NCBI GenBank assembly: GCA_021770245.1
Contig: JAETRI010000009.1
Location: forward strand, 1 to 64,000
Length of the DNA stretch: 64,000 nucleotides
From: Lachnospiraceae bacterium
Lineage (GTDB): Bacteria; Bacillota; Clostridia; Lachnospirales; Lachnospiraceae
Direction: 5' to 3'
Notes under the pieces: generated by a model
The model's input: only the letters and a program-made list of their open reading frames with translations
Database searches by the model: none
Told to the model about the DNA's origin: nothing
Translations under genes and position numbers: made by a program
Shown: piece by piece, positions 17,330-25,408 of the stretch
Position numbering within the stretch: position 1 is the stretch's first letter
How the letters are laid out: every line of letters starts with the position of its first letter

Positions 17330-19297
17330 ATGGGTGTGGGAATGAGCGAAAAGGATTATAAAGAGGCATACGAACAGGAGCATTATAAATGTACGTATCT
17401 GGCAGCCCGGGTGGCGGAGCTGGAGGATCAGGTGGACGATCTGCGCTTTAGGCTGGATCGGATCAGGAATAATCCGATCTGGAAAGCCAGCGCACCCTTC
17501 CGCAGATGCATGCATTTCGTGATCCGTCAGAAGGACCGTTTGAAAAACTGCGGAAGCATCGGCGGCGTGATCAGTAAATTAAAGTACAAGGCCAACGAGC
17601 GAAAGGCCATGCGCCGTTACGGGACGGAGAGTTTCCCTTCCCCGGAGGAACGAAAACGGCAGGAGGAAACGGTTTTTGACCGCATGATAAAGGTAAGCAT
17701 CCTCACCCCGCTCTACAATACCCCGGAAAACTTCCTGCGTGAGATGATCGGTTCCGTGCGCGCGCAGACCTACGGAAACTGGGAACTGTGCCTGGCCGAC
17801 GGGTCCGACGACCGGCATGACCGGGTGGAAGAGATCTGCCGGGAATATGCCGGGCAGGATCAGAGGATCGTCTATCGGAAGTTGGCAAAGAACGAGGGCA
17901 TCGCGGGGAATACCAACCAATGCCTGGCTATGGCCACGGGGGAATACATTTCCCTGCTGGATCATGACGACCTGCTTCATCCCTGCGTTTTGTACGAGTA
18001 TGTAAAGGCGGTAAACGAGCAGGGGGCGGATTATGTCTACTGCGACGAGGCCACCTTTAAAAACGGCGATATCAACCAGATGATCACCATGCATTTCAAG
18101 CCGGACTATGCGGTGGACAACCTGCGGGCCAACAACTATATCTGCCATTTCAGCATGTTTGCAAGAAAGCTCCTGGACGGTACGCAGCTGTTTCGCACCA
18201 AATTTGACGGCAGCCAGGATCACGACATGATCCTGCGGCTGACGGACCGGGCGGAAAAGGTGGTGCATGTGCCGAAGCTGCTGTATTATTGGCGTCTCCA
18301 TTCGGGCAGTGTGGCTTCCGGCATCGAGGCCAAGCCCTATGTGGTGGAGTCCGCCAGGGGGGCCGTGGCGGATCATCTGCGTCATCACGGCTTTTCCCAT
18401 TTTACCATCACCAGCACCAGGGCCTTTGAGACCATTTTTAAAATTAATTATGAAATCATCGGGGAACCGAAGATATCCGTCATCATCCCCAATAAGGATC
18501 ATGTGGAAGATCTGCGCCGGTGTATTTCTTCCGTGATAGAGAAATCCACCTATGCCAACTATGAGATCATCGTGGTGGAAAACAACAGCACCACCAGGGA
18601 AATCTTCGCCTATTACGAGGAACTTTCCAACAATCCCGCCGTCCGGGTGGTAACCTGGGAAGGGGAATTCAACTATTCCGCCATCAACAACCTGGGCGTG
18701 TCGGAAGCACAGGGGGAATATGTACTGCTTTTAAATAACGACACACAGGTAATCACCGTGAACTGGATGGAGGAGCTTTTGATGTATGCCCAGCGGGAGG
18801 ATGTGGGCGCCGTGGGCGGGAAGCTGTACTATCCGGACAAAACGATCCAGCATGCGGGAGTGGTCATCGGTCTGGGCGCCCACCGTACGGCGGGGCATAC
18901 CCACTACCGCCAGAAAAGGGAAAATCTGGGCTATATGGGAAAACTCTGCTATGCCCAGAACGTATCCGCAGTCACCGGAGCCTGTCTGATGGTAAAAAAG
19001 AAGCTCTATGAGCAGGTGGGCGGCCTGGATCCGGATTTCGCCGTATCCCTGAACGACGTGGACTTCTGCCTCAGGCTGCGCAAGCTGGGCTATCTGAACG
19101 TATTCACCCCTTTTGCGGAGTGCTATCACTATGAATCCGTCTCCCGCGGCGCGGATAATACGGGCGCAAATGCGGCCCGCTATGAACGGGAATCCGCCCT
19201 GTTTCGGGAAAAATGGCGGGCGGAGCTGCAGGCGGGAGATCCATACTATAATCCGAATTTTTCTCTGGATAAAAGCGACTATTCTTTACGAGTATAG
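17330..19297 (+). CDS. Tandem-domain GT2 glycosyltransferase
   Basis: 655 residues; the ATG at 17342 is an alternative start. An N-terminal coiled coil (about 10-50, VAELEDQVDDLRFRLD) is followed by two complete GT2 domains. The first is at about 120-340 (VSILTPLYNTPE, SLLDHDDLLHP) and the second at about 380-620 (ISVIIPNKDH, LLLNNDTQV, GACLMVKKK, LNDVDFCLRL). Bifunctional transferases of this layout add two linkages or alternate sugars in rhamnose-rich glycans. The 136-bp gap before it carries diverged copies of the GCAGGC hairpin repeat. The promoter for the next gene overlaps its last codons. Confidence 0.9.
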   Translation: MGVGMSEKDYKEAYEQEHYKCTYLAARVAELEDQVDDLRFRLDRIRNNPIWKASAPFRRCMHFVIRQKDRLKNCGSIGGVISKLKYKANERKAMRRYGTESFPSPEERKRQEETVFDRMIKVSILTPLYNTPENFLREMIGSVRAQTYGNWELCLADGSDDRHDRVEEICREYAGQDQRIVYRKLAKNEGIAGNTNQCLAMATGEYISLLDHDDLLHPCVLYEYVKAVNEQGADYVYCDEATFKNGDINQMITMHFKPDYAVDNLRANNYICHFSMFARKLLDGTQLFRTKFDGSQDHDMILRLTDRAEKVVHVPKLLYYWRLHSGSVASGIEAKPYVVESARGAVADHLRHHGFSHFTITSTRAFETIFKINYEIIGEPKISVIIPNKDHVEDLRRCISSVIEKSTYANYEIIVVENNSTTREIFAYYEELSNNPAVRVVTWEGEFNYSAINNLGVSEAQGEYVLLLNNDTQVITVNWMEELLMYAQREDVGAVGGKLYYPDKTIQHAGVVIGLGAHRTAGHTHYRQKRENLGYMGKLCYAQNVSAVTGACLMVKKKLYEQVGGLDPDFAVSLNDVDFCLRLRKLGYLNVFTPFAECYHYESVSRGADNTGANAARYERESALFREKWRAELQAGDPYYNPNFSLDKSDYSLRV

Positions 19298-19313
19298 AAA
19301 ACTATGGTATACT
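19285..19313 (+). promoter_or_regulatory. Promoter of the phosphoglucomutase gene, overlapping the GT2 stop codon
   Basis: TTTACG (19285-19290), 17 bp, TATACT (19308-19313). The -35 lies inside the last codons of the upstream gene. This separates the mutase as its own transcription unit. Confidence 0.65.
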
Positions 19314-19343
19314 GTCCGCAAAGGACACAAGGTCGAATGCGTG

Positions 19344-19383
19344 AAGACGTATCTGCCGAACTTGCCCGGGCAGATACGTCTTT
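19344..19383 (+). terminator. Hairpin in the mutase leader (terminator or attenuator)
   Basis: Perfect 14-bp arms AAGACGTATCTGCC (19344-19357) and GGCAGATACGTCTT (19369-19382), with only a short T-tract after. It lies downstream of the promoter at 19285-19313, so it is transcribed from that promoter as well as from the upstream operon. Confidence 0.55.
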
Positions 19384-19448
19384 CCCCGTTTGACGAACGA
19401 GACGGATACGATATCATAGGCGGGTGTAAGTAAAGGAGGAAAAGTGCG

Positions 19449-21176
19449 ATGGGTTACATGGAAGAGTACAAGTTCTGGCTGGAGGATTCCTATTTCGACG
19501 AGAAAACCAAGGAGGAACTGAAAGCAATCGAAGGAAAACAGACCGAGATCGAGGACCGTTTTTACAAAGAACTCGAATTCGGCACCGGCGGCCTGCGCGG
19601 CATCATCGGAGCCGGCACCAACCGGATGAATATTTATACGGTAAGGAAAGCCACCCAGGGCCTTGCCAATTACATCATCAAACAGGGCGGCGAGAAAAAG
19701 GGAGTCGCCATCGCCTATGATTCCCGCTTCATGTCCCCGGAATTCGCGGACGAAGCGGCCCTGTGCCTGGCGGCCAACGGTATCAAGGCCTATGTGTTCG
19801 ACGAGCTGCGTCCCACACCGGAGCTTTCCTTTGCCCTGCGCACCCTGGGCTGCATTTCCGGTATCGTGGTGACGGCCAGCCATAATCCTCCGGAGTACAA
19901 CGGCTACAAGGTATACTGGGAAGACGGCGCGCAGGTGACGGCCCCCAAGGATAAGGAAATCATCTCCGAGGTAAAGGCGGTCACGGATTACCATTCGGTG
20001 AAGACCATGGATAAGAAGGAAGCCATCACCCAGGGCCTGTATCAGGTCATCGGTTCCAAAATCGACGACGCCTACATGGTGGAGCTGAAGAAACAGATCA
20101 TCCATCCGGAAGTGATCAAGGAGATGGCGGACAACATCAAGATCGTCTATACGCCGTTCCACGGCACGGGAAATAAGCCCGTGAGAAGAGTCCTGTCCGA
20201 ACTGGGATTCAAGCATGTGTTTGTGGTCCCGGAGCAGGAGCTTCCGGATCCGGAGTTCACCACCCTGGATTACCCCAACCCGGAGGATCCCAAGGCTTTC
20301 ACGCTGGCGCTGAAGCTCGCAAAAGAGAAAAATGCCGACATCGTCATGGCCACCGACCCGGACGCCGACCGTCTCGGCATCTATGCGCTGGATAAGAAGA
20401 GCGGGGAATATGTCCCCTTCACAGGAAACATGTCCGGAATGCTGATTGCGGAATACATCCTGCGGGAACGCACCGCCACCAAAACCATGCCGGAAAATCC
20501 TGCCATGATTAAAACCATCGTCACCACCAATATGGCGGATCCCATCGCGGCGGATTATAACGTAAAACTGATCGAAGTGCTCACCGGGTTCAAGTTCATC
20601 GGCGAGCAGATCAAGCTTTTCGAGCAGACAGGTTCCAACCATTACGTGTTCGGCCTGGAGGAAAGCTACGGCTGTCTGGCGGGCACCCATGCCAGGGATA
20701 AGGACGCCGTCGTGGCGGTGATGTGCCTGTGCGAAGTGGCTGCATGGTGCAAGAAGCACGGCAGGACCCTGTGGGATCAGATGCTGGAGCTCTACGAAAA
20801 GTACGGATATTTCAAGGAAGATCTGTACACCATTACCTTGAAGGGGATCGACGGTTCCAGGCAGATCGCGGAGATGATGGATAAGCTCAGGAAGAACCCG
20901 CCCGTACGCTTCGGCGAGCTGGAGGTGCTGAAGGTACGCGACTATGCCACGGGCATCACAAAGGACCTGGCGACCGGAGAGGAAACGCCCACCGGGCTTC
21001 CGGAATCCAACGTGCTTTATTTTGATTTGACCAACGATTCCTGGTGCTGCGCAAGGCCTTCCGGTACGGAGCCCAAGATCAAGTTCTACATGGGCGTGAA
21101 AGGAACCAGCCTGGAGGATGCTGCGGCCAGGAACGCGAAGCTGACCGAGGAATTGAAAGCCGTGATCGAAGGATAA
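19449..21176 (+). CDS. pgcA: Phosphoglucomutase/phosphomannomutase, PgcA type
   Basis: 575 residues, the length of the long Gram-positive alpha-phosphohexomutases. It interconverts glucose-6-phosphate and glucose-1-phosphate, the substrate of RfbA. The phosphoserine loop TASHNPPEYNGYK, metal loop DPDADRLG, sugar loop FGLEESYGC and phosphate-binding CARPSGTEPK are all present. AAAGGAGG lies 9 nt before the ATG. It has its own promoter and leader hairpin, yet sits inside the polysaccharide gene set and supplies its precursor. Confidence 0.94.
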   Translation: MGYMEEYKFWLEDSYFDEKTKEELKAIEGKQTEIEDRFYKELEFGTGGLRGIIGAGTNRMNIYTVRKATQGLANYIIKQGGEKKGVAIAYDSRFMSPEFADEAALCLAANGIKAYVFDELRPTPELSFALRTLGCISGIVVTASHNPPEYNGYKVYWEDGAQVTAPKDKEIISEVKAVTDYHSVKTMDKKEAITQGLYQVIGSKIDDAYMVELKKQIIHPEVIKEMADNIKIVYTPFHGTGNKPVRRVLSELGFKHVFVVPEQELPDPEFTTLDYPNPEDPKAFTLALKLAKEKNADIVMATDPDADRLGIYALDKKSGEYVPFTGNMSGMLIAEYILRERTATKTMPENPAMIKTIVTTNMADPIAADYNVKLIEVLTGFKFIGEQIKLFEQTGSNHYVFGLEESYGCLAGTHARDKDAVVAVMCLCEVAAWCKKHGRTLWDQMLELYEKYGYFKEDLYTITLKGIDGSRQIAEMMDKLRKNPPVRFGELEVLKVRDYATGITKDLATGEETPTGLPESNVLYFDLTNDSWCCARPSGTEPKIKFYMGVKGTSLEDAAARNAKLTEELKAVIEG

Positions 21177-21309
21177 CGATCGTTACGGGGTTTCATGACC
21201 GTCGGCAGATACATGTTTTGAGAACATTTTGTGCAAAGGAGGGAAAGGCATTTGCCGTCGGCAGATGCCTTTTCGAATCCGTGCCGGTTTTGGCGATTGA
21301 AGGAAGACG

Positions 21310-21489
21310 GTATCGCAGGCTCTGCCTGCGATATGCAGGGGTATAGTTTGAAACTCCGTTTCAAACTTTCATTGCTGGCAGTATCGCAGGCTTCGCCTGC
21401 GATATGCAGGGGTATAGTTTGAAACTCCGTTTCAAACTTTTTATTGCGGGCAGTATCGCAGGCTCTGCCTGCGATATGCAGAGGTATAA
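21310..21489 (+). repeat. Tandem double-hairpin repeat, family D (2.5 units of about 72 bp)
   Basis: Each unit has TATCGCAGGC-N3-GCCTGCGATA, then TGCAGGGGTATA, then GTTTGAAA-N5-TTTCAAAC. The first hairpin occurs at about 21311, 21382 and 21454. The last half-unit leads directly to AGAGG and the start codon of the next gene. The loops alternate TCT and TTC while the stems are kept. This fills the 316-bp gap between genes. Confidence 0.85.
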
Positions 21490-21492
21490 GTT

Positions 21493-22863
21493 ATGTTCAC
21501 TTTCAGGGGAAAAGCCGGACGGCTGGCGGAAAATATGAAAAGGGCCTGGGGATACTGCAGACGGAACGGCCCGGCTGCTGCCGGCACGGCGATCGCGGAA
21601 CGGCTGTTGGAGCAAAGGGAGGATTATGTCTATTGCCCGCCCGGGGAAGAGGAGCGTTCCAGGCAGCGTCTGGCAGCAGGGGAGTGGGAAAATCCGCCTC
21701 TGTTTTCCGTGGCGGTACCCGCCTATGAAACGGAGGAACCCTTCCTGAAGGATCTGTTGGATTGTATGCAGGATCAGACCTGGCCCTTTTGGGAGCTGAT
21801 CATCGCGGACGGAAGCGGGAGCGACAGGATCGCCCGGGCGGTGGAGGGACGCCGGGAGAAAAGGATCCGTTACGTAAAGCTGGCAGAAAACCGGGGGATC
21901 GCGGAGAATACCAACGAGGCGGTCCGCCTGGCCCGCGGAGAATATATCGGTCTGCTGGATCATGACGATCTGTTAACGCCGGATGCGCTCTATCGGATGG
22001 CCCATGCCCTGCGGGAGAAGCGCAGGCAGGGAATCGATCCTGTTTTCCTGTATTCGGACGAGGATAAATGCGACCGGGACAAAAAGAACTTCTTTGCGCC
22101 CCACCGGAAGCCGGATTTTAACCTGGATCTGCTGCTTTCCAATAACTATATCTGCCATTTTCTGATGATGGAAGCCGGGCTGCTCGGGGAACTGATGCTG
22201 CGGCCCGGGTATGACGGCGCCCAGGACTATGATCTGGTGCTGCGGGCGGCGGGAAAGGCGTTGGACGAGGGCAGGGAGGATGTATGCGTACACGTGTACG
22301 GAGTTCTGTATCACTGGAGATGCCACAGCGCTTCCACCGCGTCGAATCCAGGCAGCAAGAACTATGCCTACGAGGCGGGGAAAAGGGCTCTGGAGGACTT
22401 CGCCGCCTCCCGGGGATGGAAGGTAAAGGTTTCCCATACGAGGCATCTGGGCTTCTACCGGACGGAATTCGGCCCGGAGCTTTTTAGGCAGCGGGAAGAT
22501 GTGGGCGCCCTGGCCTGGCCGCTGCCCTCCCGGGGAGGGAAGCTGGTGAGCGGGATCTATGACCGAAGGGACGGGGGCGTCCGGATGCGGTATGCCGGAC
22601 TTTGGAAAGGATTTAGCGGCCGTTTCCACCGGGCCGCGCTGGCCCAGGATGTGGAGGCTGCGGACATCCGTTCCATGCAGGTGAGGCCGGAATGGGAGGA
22701 AGCGTTTCAAAAAGCGCTGTTCGACCTGCGCTCCGGCGGGGAACCGGCGGAAATCAGCCTGGAATTTTGCGCCAAAATAAGGGAAAGGGGCCAGCGGATC
22801 CTGTGGGATCCCTGCCGGAGGGACGGATACGTTGAAGACCACCGTGATAATCCCGAACTATAA
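21493..22863 (+). CDS. GT2 glycosyltransferase
   Basis: 456 residues. The GT2 domain at about 70-310 shows FSVAVPAYETEE, IIADGSGSD, GLLDHDDLLTP and YSDEDKCDRD. It closely resembles the first domain of the 17330 enzyme. The C-terminal 130 residues form an unassigned domain. The ATG at 21493 follows AGAGG at the end of the family D repeat, so that hairpin may act on its translation. The next GT gene starts inside its 3' end (32-bp overlap). It is probably a rhamnan or side-chain transferase. Confidence 0.87.
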   Translation: MFTFRGKAGRLAENMKRAWGYCRRNGPAAAGTAIAERLLEQREDYVYCPPGEEERSRQRLAAGEWENPPLFSVAVPAYETEEPFLKDLLDCMQDQTWPFWELIIADGSGSDRIARAVEGRREKRIRYVKLAENRGIAENTNEAVRLARGEYIGLLDHDDLLTPDALYRMAHALREKRRQGIDPVFLYSDEDKCDRDKKNFFAPHRKPDFNLDLLLSNNYICHFLMMEAGLLGELMLRPGYDGAQDYDLVLRAAGKALDEGREDVCVHVYGVLYHWRCHSASTASNPGSKNYAYEAGKRALEDFAASRGWKVKVSHTRHLGFYRTEFGPELFRQREDVGALAWPLPSRGGKLVSGIYDRRDGGVRMRYAGLWKGFSGRFHRAALAQDVEAADIRSMQVRPEWEEAFQKALFDLRSGGEPAEISLEFCAKIRERGQRILWDPCRRDGYVEDHRDNPEL

Positions 22864-23791
22864 CGGGGAAAAATATCTGAATAACTGTTTAAGAAGCCTG
22901 GAGGGCGCCGCAAGGGGGGAGTTTGCGGTCCTGGTGGTGGACAACGGTTCCACGGACGAAAGCCTGAAGGAGGCCGAGACGCGTTATCCCTGGATCCGGG
23001 TGATCCGTTTTCCCGAGAACAGGGGCTTCTGTGCTGCGGTGAACGAAGGAATCCGCGCCGCCGGGACGCCCTTTGTGTTCCTTTTAAATAACGATACCGT
23101 TATGGAACCGGGCTGCATCCGGGTGATGGAGAGGCGGATGGAACGGGAAAGGGATCTGTTCTCCCTGTCGGCCCGGATGGTCGATATGGCGGATCCCTCC
23201 CGCTTGGACGGGGCGGGGGATTTCTACAATGCCCTGGGATGGGCCCGTGCGGCGGGAAAGGGGAAGCCGGCGGAATGCTGTCTGCGCCGCCGGAACGTTT
23301 TTTCGGCCTGTGCCGGGGCCGCCATGTACCGGAGAAAATATCTGGAACACACGGGCCTTTTTGACGAACTTCATTTCGCTTATCTGGAGGACGTGGATCT
23401 GGGCTACCGCGCCAGGATTATGGGCTACCGCAATGCCTATGAACCGGACGCAGTGGTGCGCCATGCGGGGAGCGCTTTCAGCGGGTCCCGTTATAATCCC
23501 TTTAAAATCACCCATTCCTCCCGGAATAACGTTTATCTGATTTATAAAAATATGCCCTTGGGGCAGATTCTTTTGAATCTGCCGTTTCTGCTTGCAGGCT
23601 TTGCCATAAAGGCCCTTTTCTTTGCGCGGAAGGGATACGGCCGGATCTATTTCGCCGGTTTGCGGGCCGGCCTGGCCCTTTGCCGAAGCCCGGAAGGGCG
23701 TGCGCGCAAAGTCCGTTTCAAAATGTCCCGATTGGGGAATTATAGTAGGATACAGATGGAACTATGGTTGAATCTGCTTCGGCTTGCATAA
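22832..23791 (+). CDS. GT2 glycosyltransferase, WbbL-rhamnosyltransferase-like
   Basis: 319 residues from TTG 22832, with GGAGG 8 nt upstream, overlapping the previous gene by 32 bp (translational coupling). The GT2 motifs are TVIIPNYNGEKY, VVDNGSTDES, FLLNNDTVMEPG and LEDVDLGYRAR, typical of WbbL-like dTDP-rhamnosyltransferases. A membrane-associating hydrophobic segment lies near residue 250. It fits use of the dTDP-rhamnose made by the rfb genes, although the acceptor and linkage cannot be read from sequence. Confidence 0.88.
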   Translation: MKTTVIIPNYNGEKYLNNCLRSLEGAARGEFAVLVVDNGSTDESLKEAETRYPWIRVIRFPENRGFCAAVNEGIRAAGTPFVFLLNNDTVMEPGCIRVMERRMERERDLFSLSARMVDMADPSRLDGAGDFYNALGWARAAGKGKPAECCLRRRNVFSACAGAAMYRRKYLEHTGLFDELHFAYLEDVDLGYRARIMGYRNAYEPDAVVRHAGSAFSGSRYNPFKITHSSRNNVYLIYKNMPLGQILLNLPFLLAGFAIKALFFARKGYGRIYFAGLRAGLALCRSPEGRARKVRFKMSRLGNYSRIQMELWLNLLRLA

Positions 23792-23816
23792 TTTTGTCGA
23801 TTAAGGAAAATTTAAG

Positions 23817-23845
23817 TTGTACTTTTAAGATAATTATTGTACAAT
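23817..23845 (+). promoter_or_regulatory. Promoter of the priming phosphotransferase gene
   Basis: TTGTAC (23817-23822), 17 bp, TACAAT (23840-23845), in an AT-rich gap just before the initiating enzyme. Confidence 0.65.
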
Positions 23846-23876
23846 ACACTTTGTATATGGGGAAACGGGTGAAGCC

Positions 23877-25298
23877 ATGATCAGGGATAACCAGCGATAT
23901 TTTAACCGGCTCCATGTTATTGTGGATGCGCTGGTGATTGCAGGCTCCTATATACTCGCGTGGTATTTATATATTGGGAGCAATCAGAATAATGCGGGTC
24001 CGGCGGTGGGCGTACTGGATATGAGAATATATTTCAGCGCCCTGTATTTTGTTATTCCCGGATACTTGGTACTCTATTATTGGTCCAGCCTCTATTCGCC
24101 CAAGCGGGTGCAGCGCAGCGAGACGGAAATCGTGAACATCTTCCGGGCGAACGTGATCGGTGTGACCATTTTTCTTGCGGTTCTTTTTATTGCCAAAGAT
24201 TGGAAAGAGCTGCAGCACTTTTCCCGGGGTATGGTCGGATGGTTCTGCATCATCAATACGGTGAGCAGTATTTTGGTGCGGGCGCTCATCCGCTATTTTT
24301 TGCGCTATGTGCGTAAAAAGGGATATAATCGCAAGTATATCCTTCTGGTGGGATATTCCAGGGCGGCGGAGGAGTATATCAACCGGATCAACACCAATCC
24401 CCAATGGGGATATGTGGTAAGAGGGATTCTGGATGATAAGGTGCCCAGAGGAGCAAGCTATAAGGGAGTAAAGGTGCTGGGTGGCATCGACAACCTTCTC
24501 TACATTCTGCCGGAGAATAAGCTGGACGAAATTGCCATCACGCTGTCGCTGGCAAGCTATGACAGACTGGAAGAGCTGGTAAACCTATGTGAGAAGTCGG
24601 GCGTGCATACCAAATTTATCCCGGATTACACCAGCCTGATCCCCGGGAAACCCTATATGGAGGATTTGGTCGGGCTCCCGGTGATCAATATCCGATATGT
24701 GCCCCTGACAAATACGCTGAGCGCCTTTGCCAAAAGATGTGTGGATGTGGCAGGCTCTTTTCTGGGCCTGATCGTTATATCCCCTCTTCTTTTGCTGGTC
24801 GCGCTGCTGGTACGGGCCACGAGCCCGGGACCGGTGCTCTTTAAACAGGAAAGAGTGGGACTGCATAACAAGACGTTTATGATGTACAAGTTCCGTACCA
24901 TGCGTCTGCAGCAGGAGGGGGAAGAGAAGAAGGGATGGACGGTAAAGGGAGATCCCCGCGTCACGAAGGTGGGAGGTTTTCTGAGAAAGACCAGCCTGGA
25001 CGAGCTTCCTCAGCTTTTTAATGTGCTCAAGGGGGATATGAGCCTGGTGGGGCCCAGGCCGGAGAGGCCGCAGTTCGTGGAGAAGTTCCGGGAAGAGATT
25101 CCCCGCTATATGATCAAGCACCAGGTTCGGCCGGGTATGACCGGATGGGCTCAGATTAACGGATACAGGGGCAATACCTCTATTATTAAGAGAATTGAGT
25201 ATGATATTTATTATATAGAAAACTGGAGCATGACCTTTGATATTAAAATCCTTTTCCTTACGTTTTTCAAAGGATTTATCAATGAAAATGCTTATTAA
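23877..25298 (+). CDS. Undecaprenyl-phosphate sugar phosphotransferase (priming enzyme)
   Basis: 473 residues. Four or five N-terminal membrane segments (about 10-130), a Rossmann-like CoA_binding_3 domain (about 145-270) and a further hydrophobic segment precede the bacterial sugar transferase domain (about 280-473), with KRCVDVAGSFLGLIV, YKFRTMR, DELPQLFNVLKGDMSLVGPRP and GMTGWAQINGYRG. It transfers hexose-1-phosphate from a nucleotide sugar to undecaprenyl phosphate, starting each repeat. WcaJ/WbaP-type enzymes usually use UDP-glucose or UDP-galactose; the sugar here is unknown. It has its own promoter. Confidence 0.93.
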   Translation: MIRDNQRYFNRLHVIVDALVIAGSYILAWYLYIGSNQNNAGPAVGVLDMRIYFSALYFVIPGYLVLYYWSSLYSPKRVQRSETEIVNIFRANVIGVTIFLAVLFIAKDWKELQHFSRGMVGWFCIINTVSSILVRALIRYFLRYVRKKGYNRKYILLVGYSRAAEEYINRINTNPQWGYVVRGILDDKVPRGASYKGVKVLGGIDNLLYILPENKLDEIAITLSLASYDRLEELVNLCEKSGVHTKFIPDYTSLIPGKPYMEDLVGLPVINIRYVPLTNTLSAFAKRCVDVAGSFLGLIVISPLLLLVALLVRATSPGPVLFKQERVGLHNKTFMMYKFRTMRLQQEGEEKKGWTVKGDPRVTKVGGFLRKTSLDELPQLFNVLKGDMSLVGPRPERPQFVEKFREEIPRYMIKHQVRPGMTGWAQINGYRGNTSIIKRIEYDIYYIENWSMTFDIKILFLTFFKGFINENAY

Positions 25299-25378
25299 AT
25301 ATCCAGAGAAATACATGAAAGAAAAAATCCGGCCCATGGAAGGAAGGCCCCTGTCTTTTGGAGGCAGTTCGGACCGGA

Positions 25379-25408
25379 GCCGCCTTTGGCGGCGGAATGA
25401 GAGGTACT
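25379..25408 (+). promoter_or_regulatory. Hairpin-15 leader module of the LCP gene
   Basis: GCCGCC (25379-25384), TTT, GGCGGC (25388-25393), then 15 nt GGAATGAGAGGTACT and ATG 25409. It discriminates against upstream in-frame starts. Confidence 0.75.

Noticed and set aside
19302..20759. 485-codon antisense frame across the mutase gene
   Set aside because: It mirrors the codon bias of a clearly recognisable phosphohexomutase, has no family motif and no start site of its own.
21310..21489. CRISPR array
   Set aside because: Only 2.5 units, no unique spacers (the whole unit repeats), no cas genes, and direct continuity with a gene's ribosome site.
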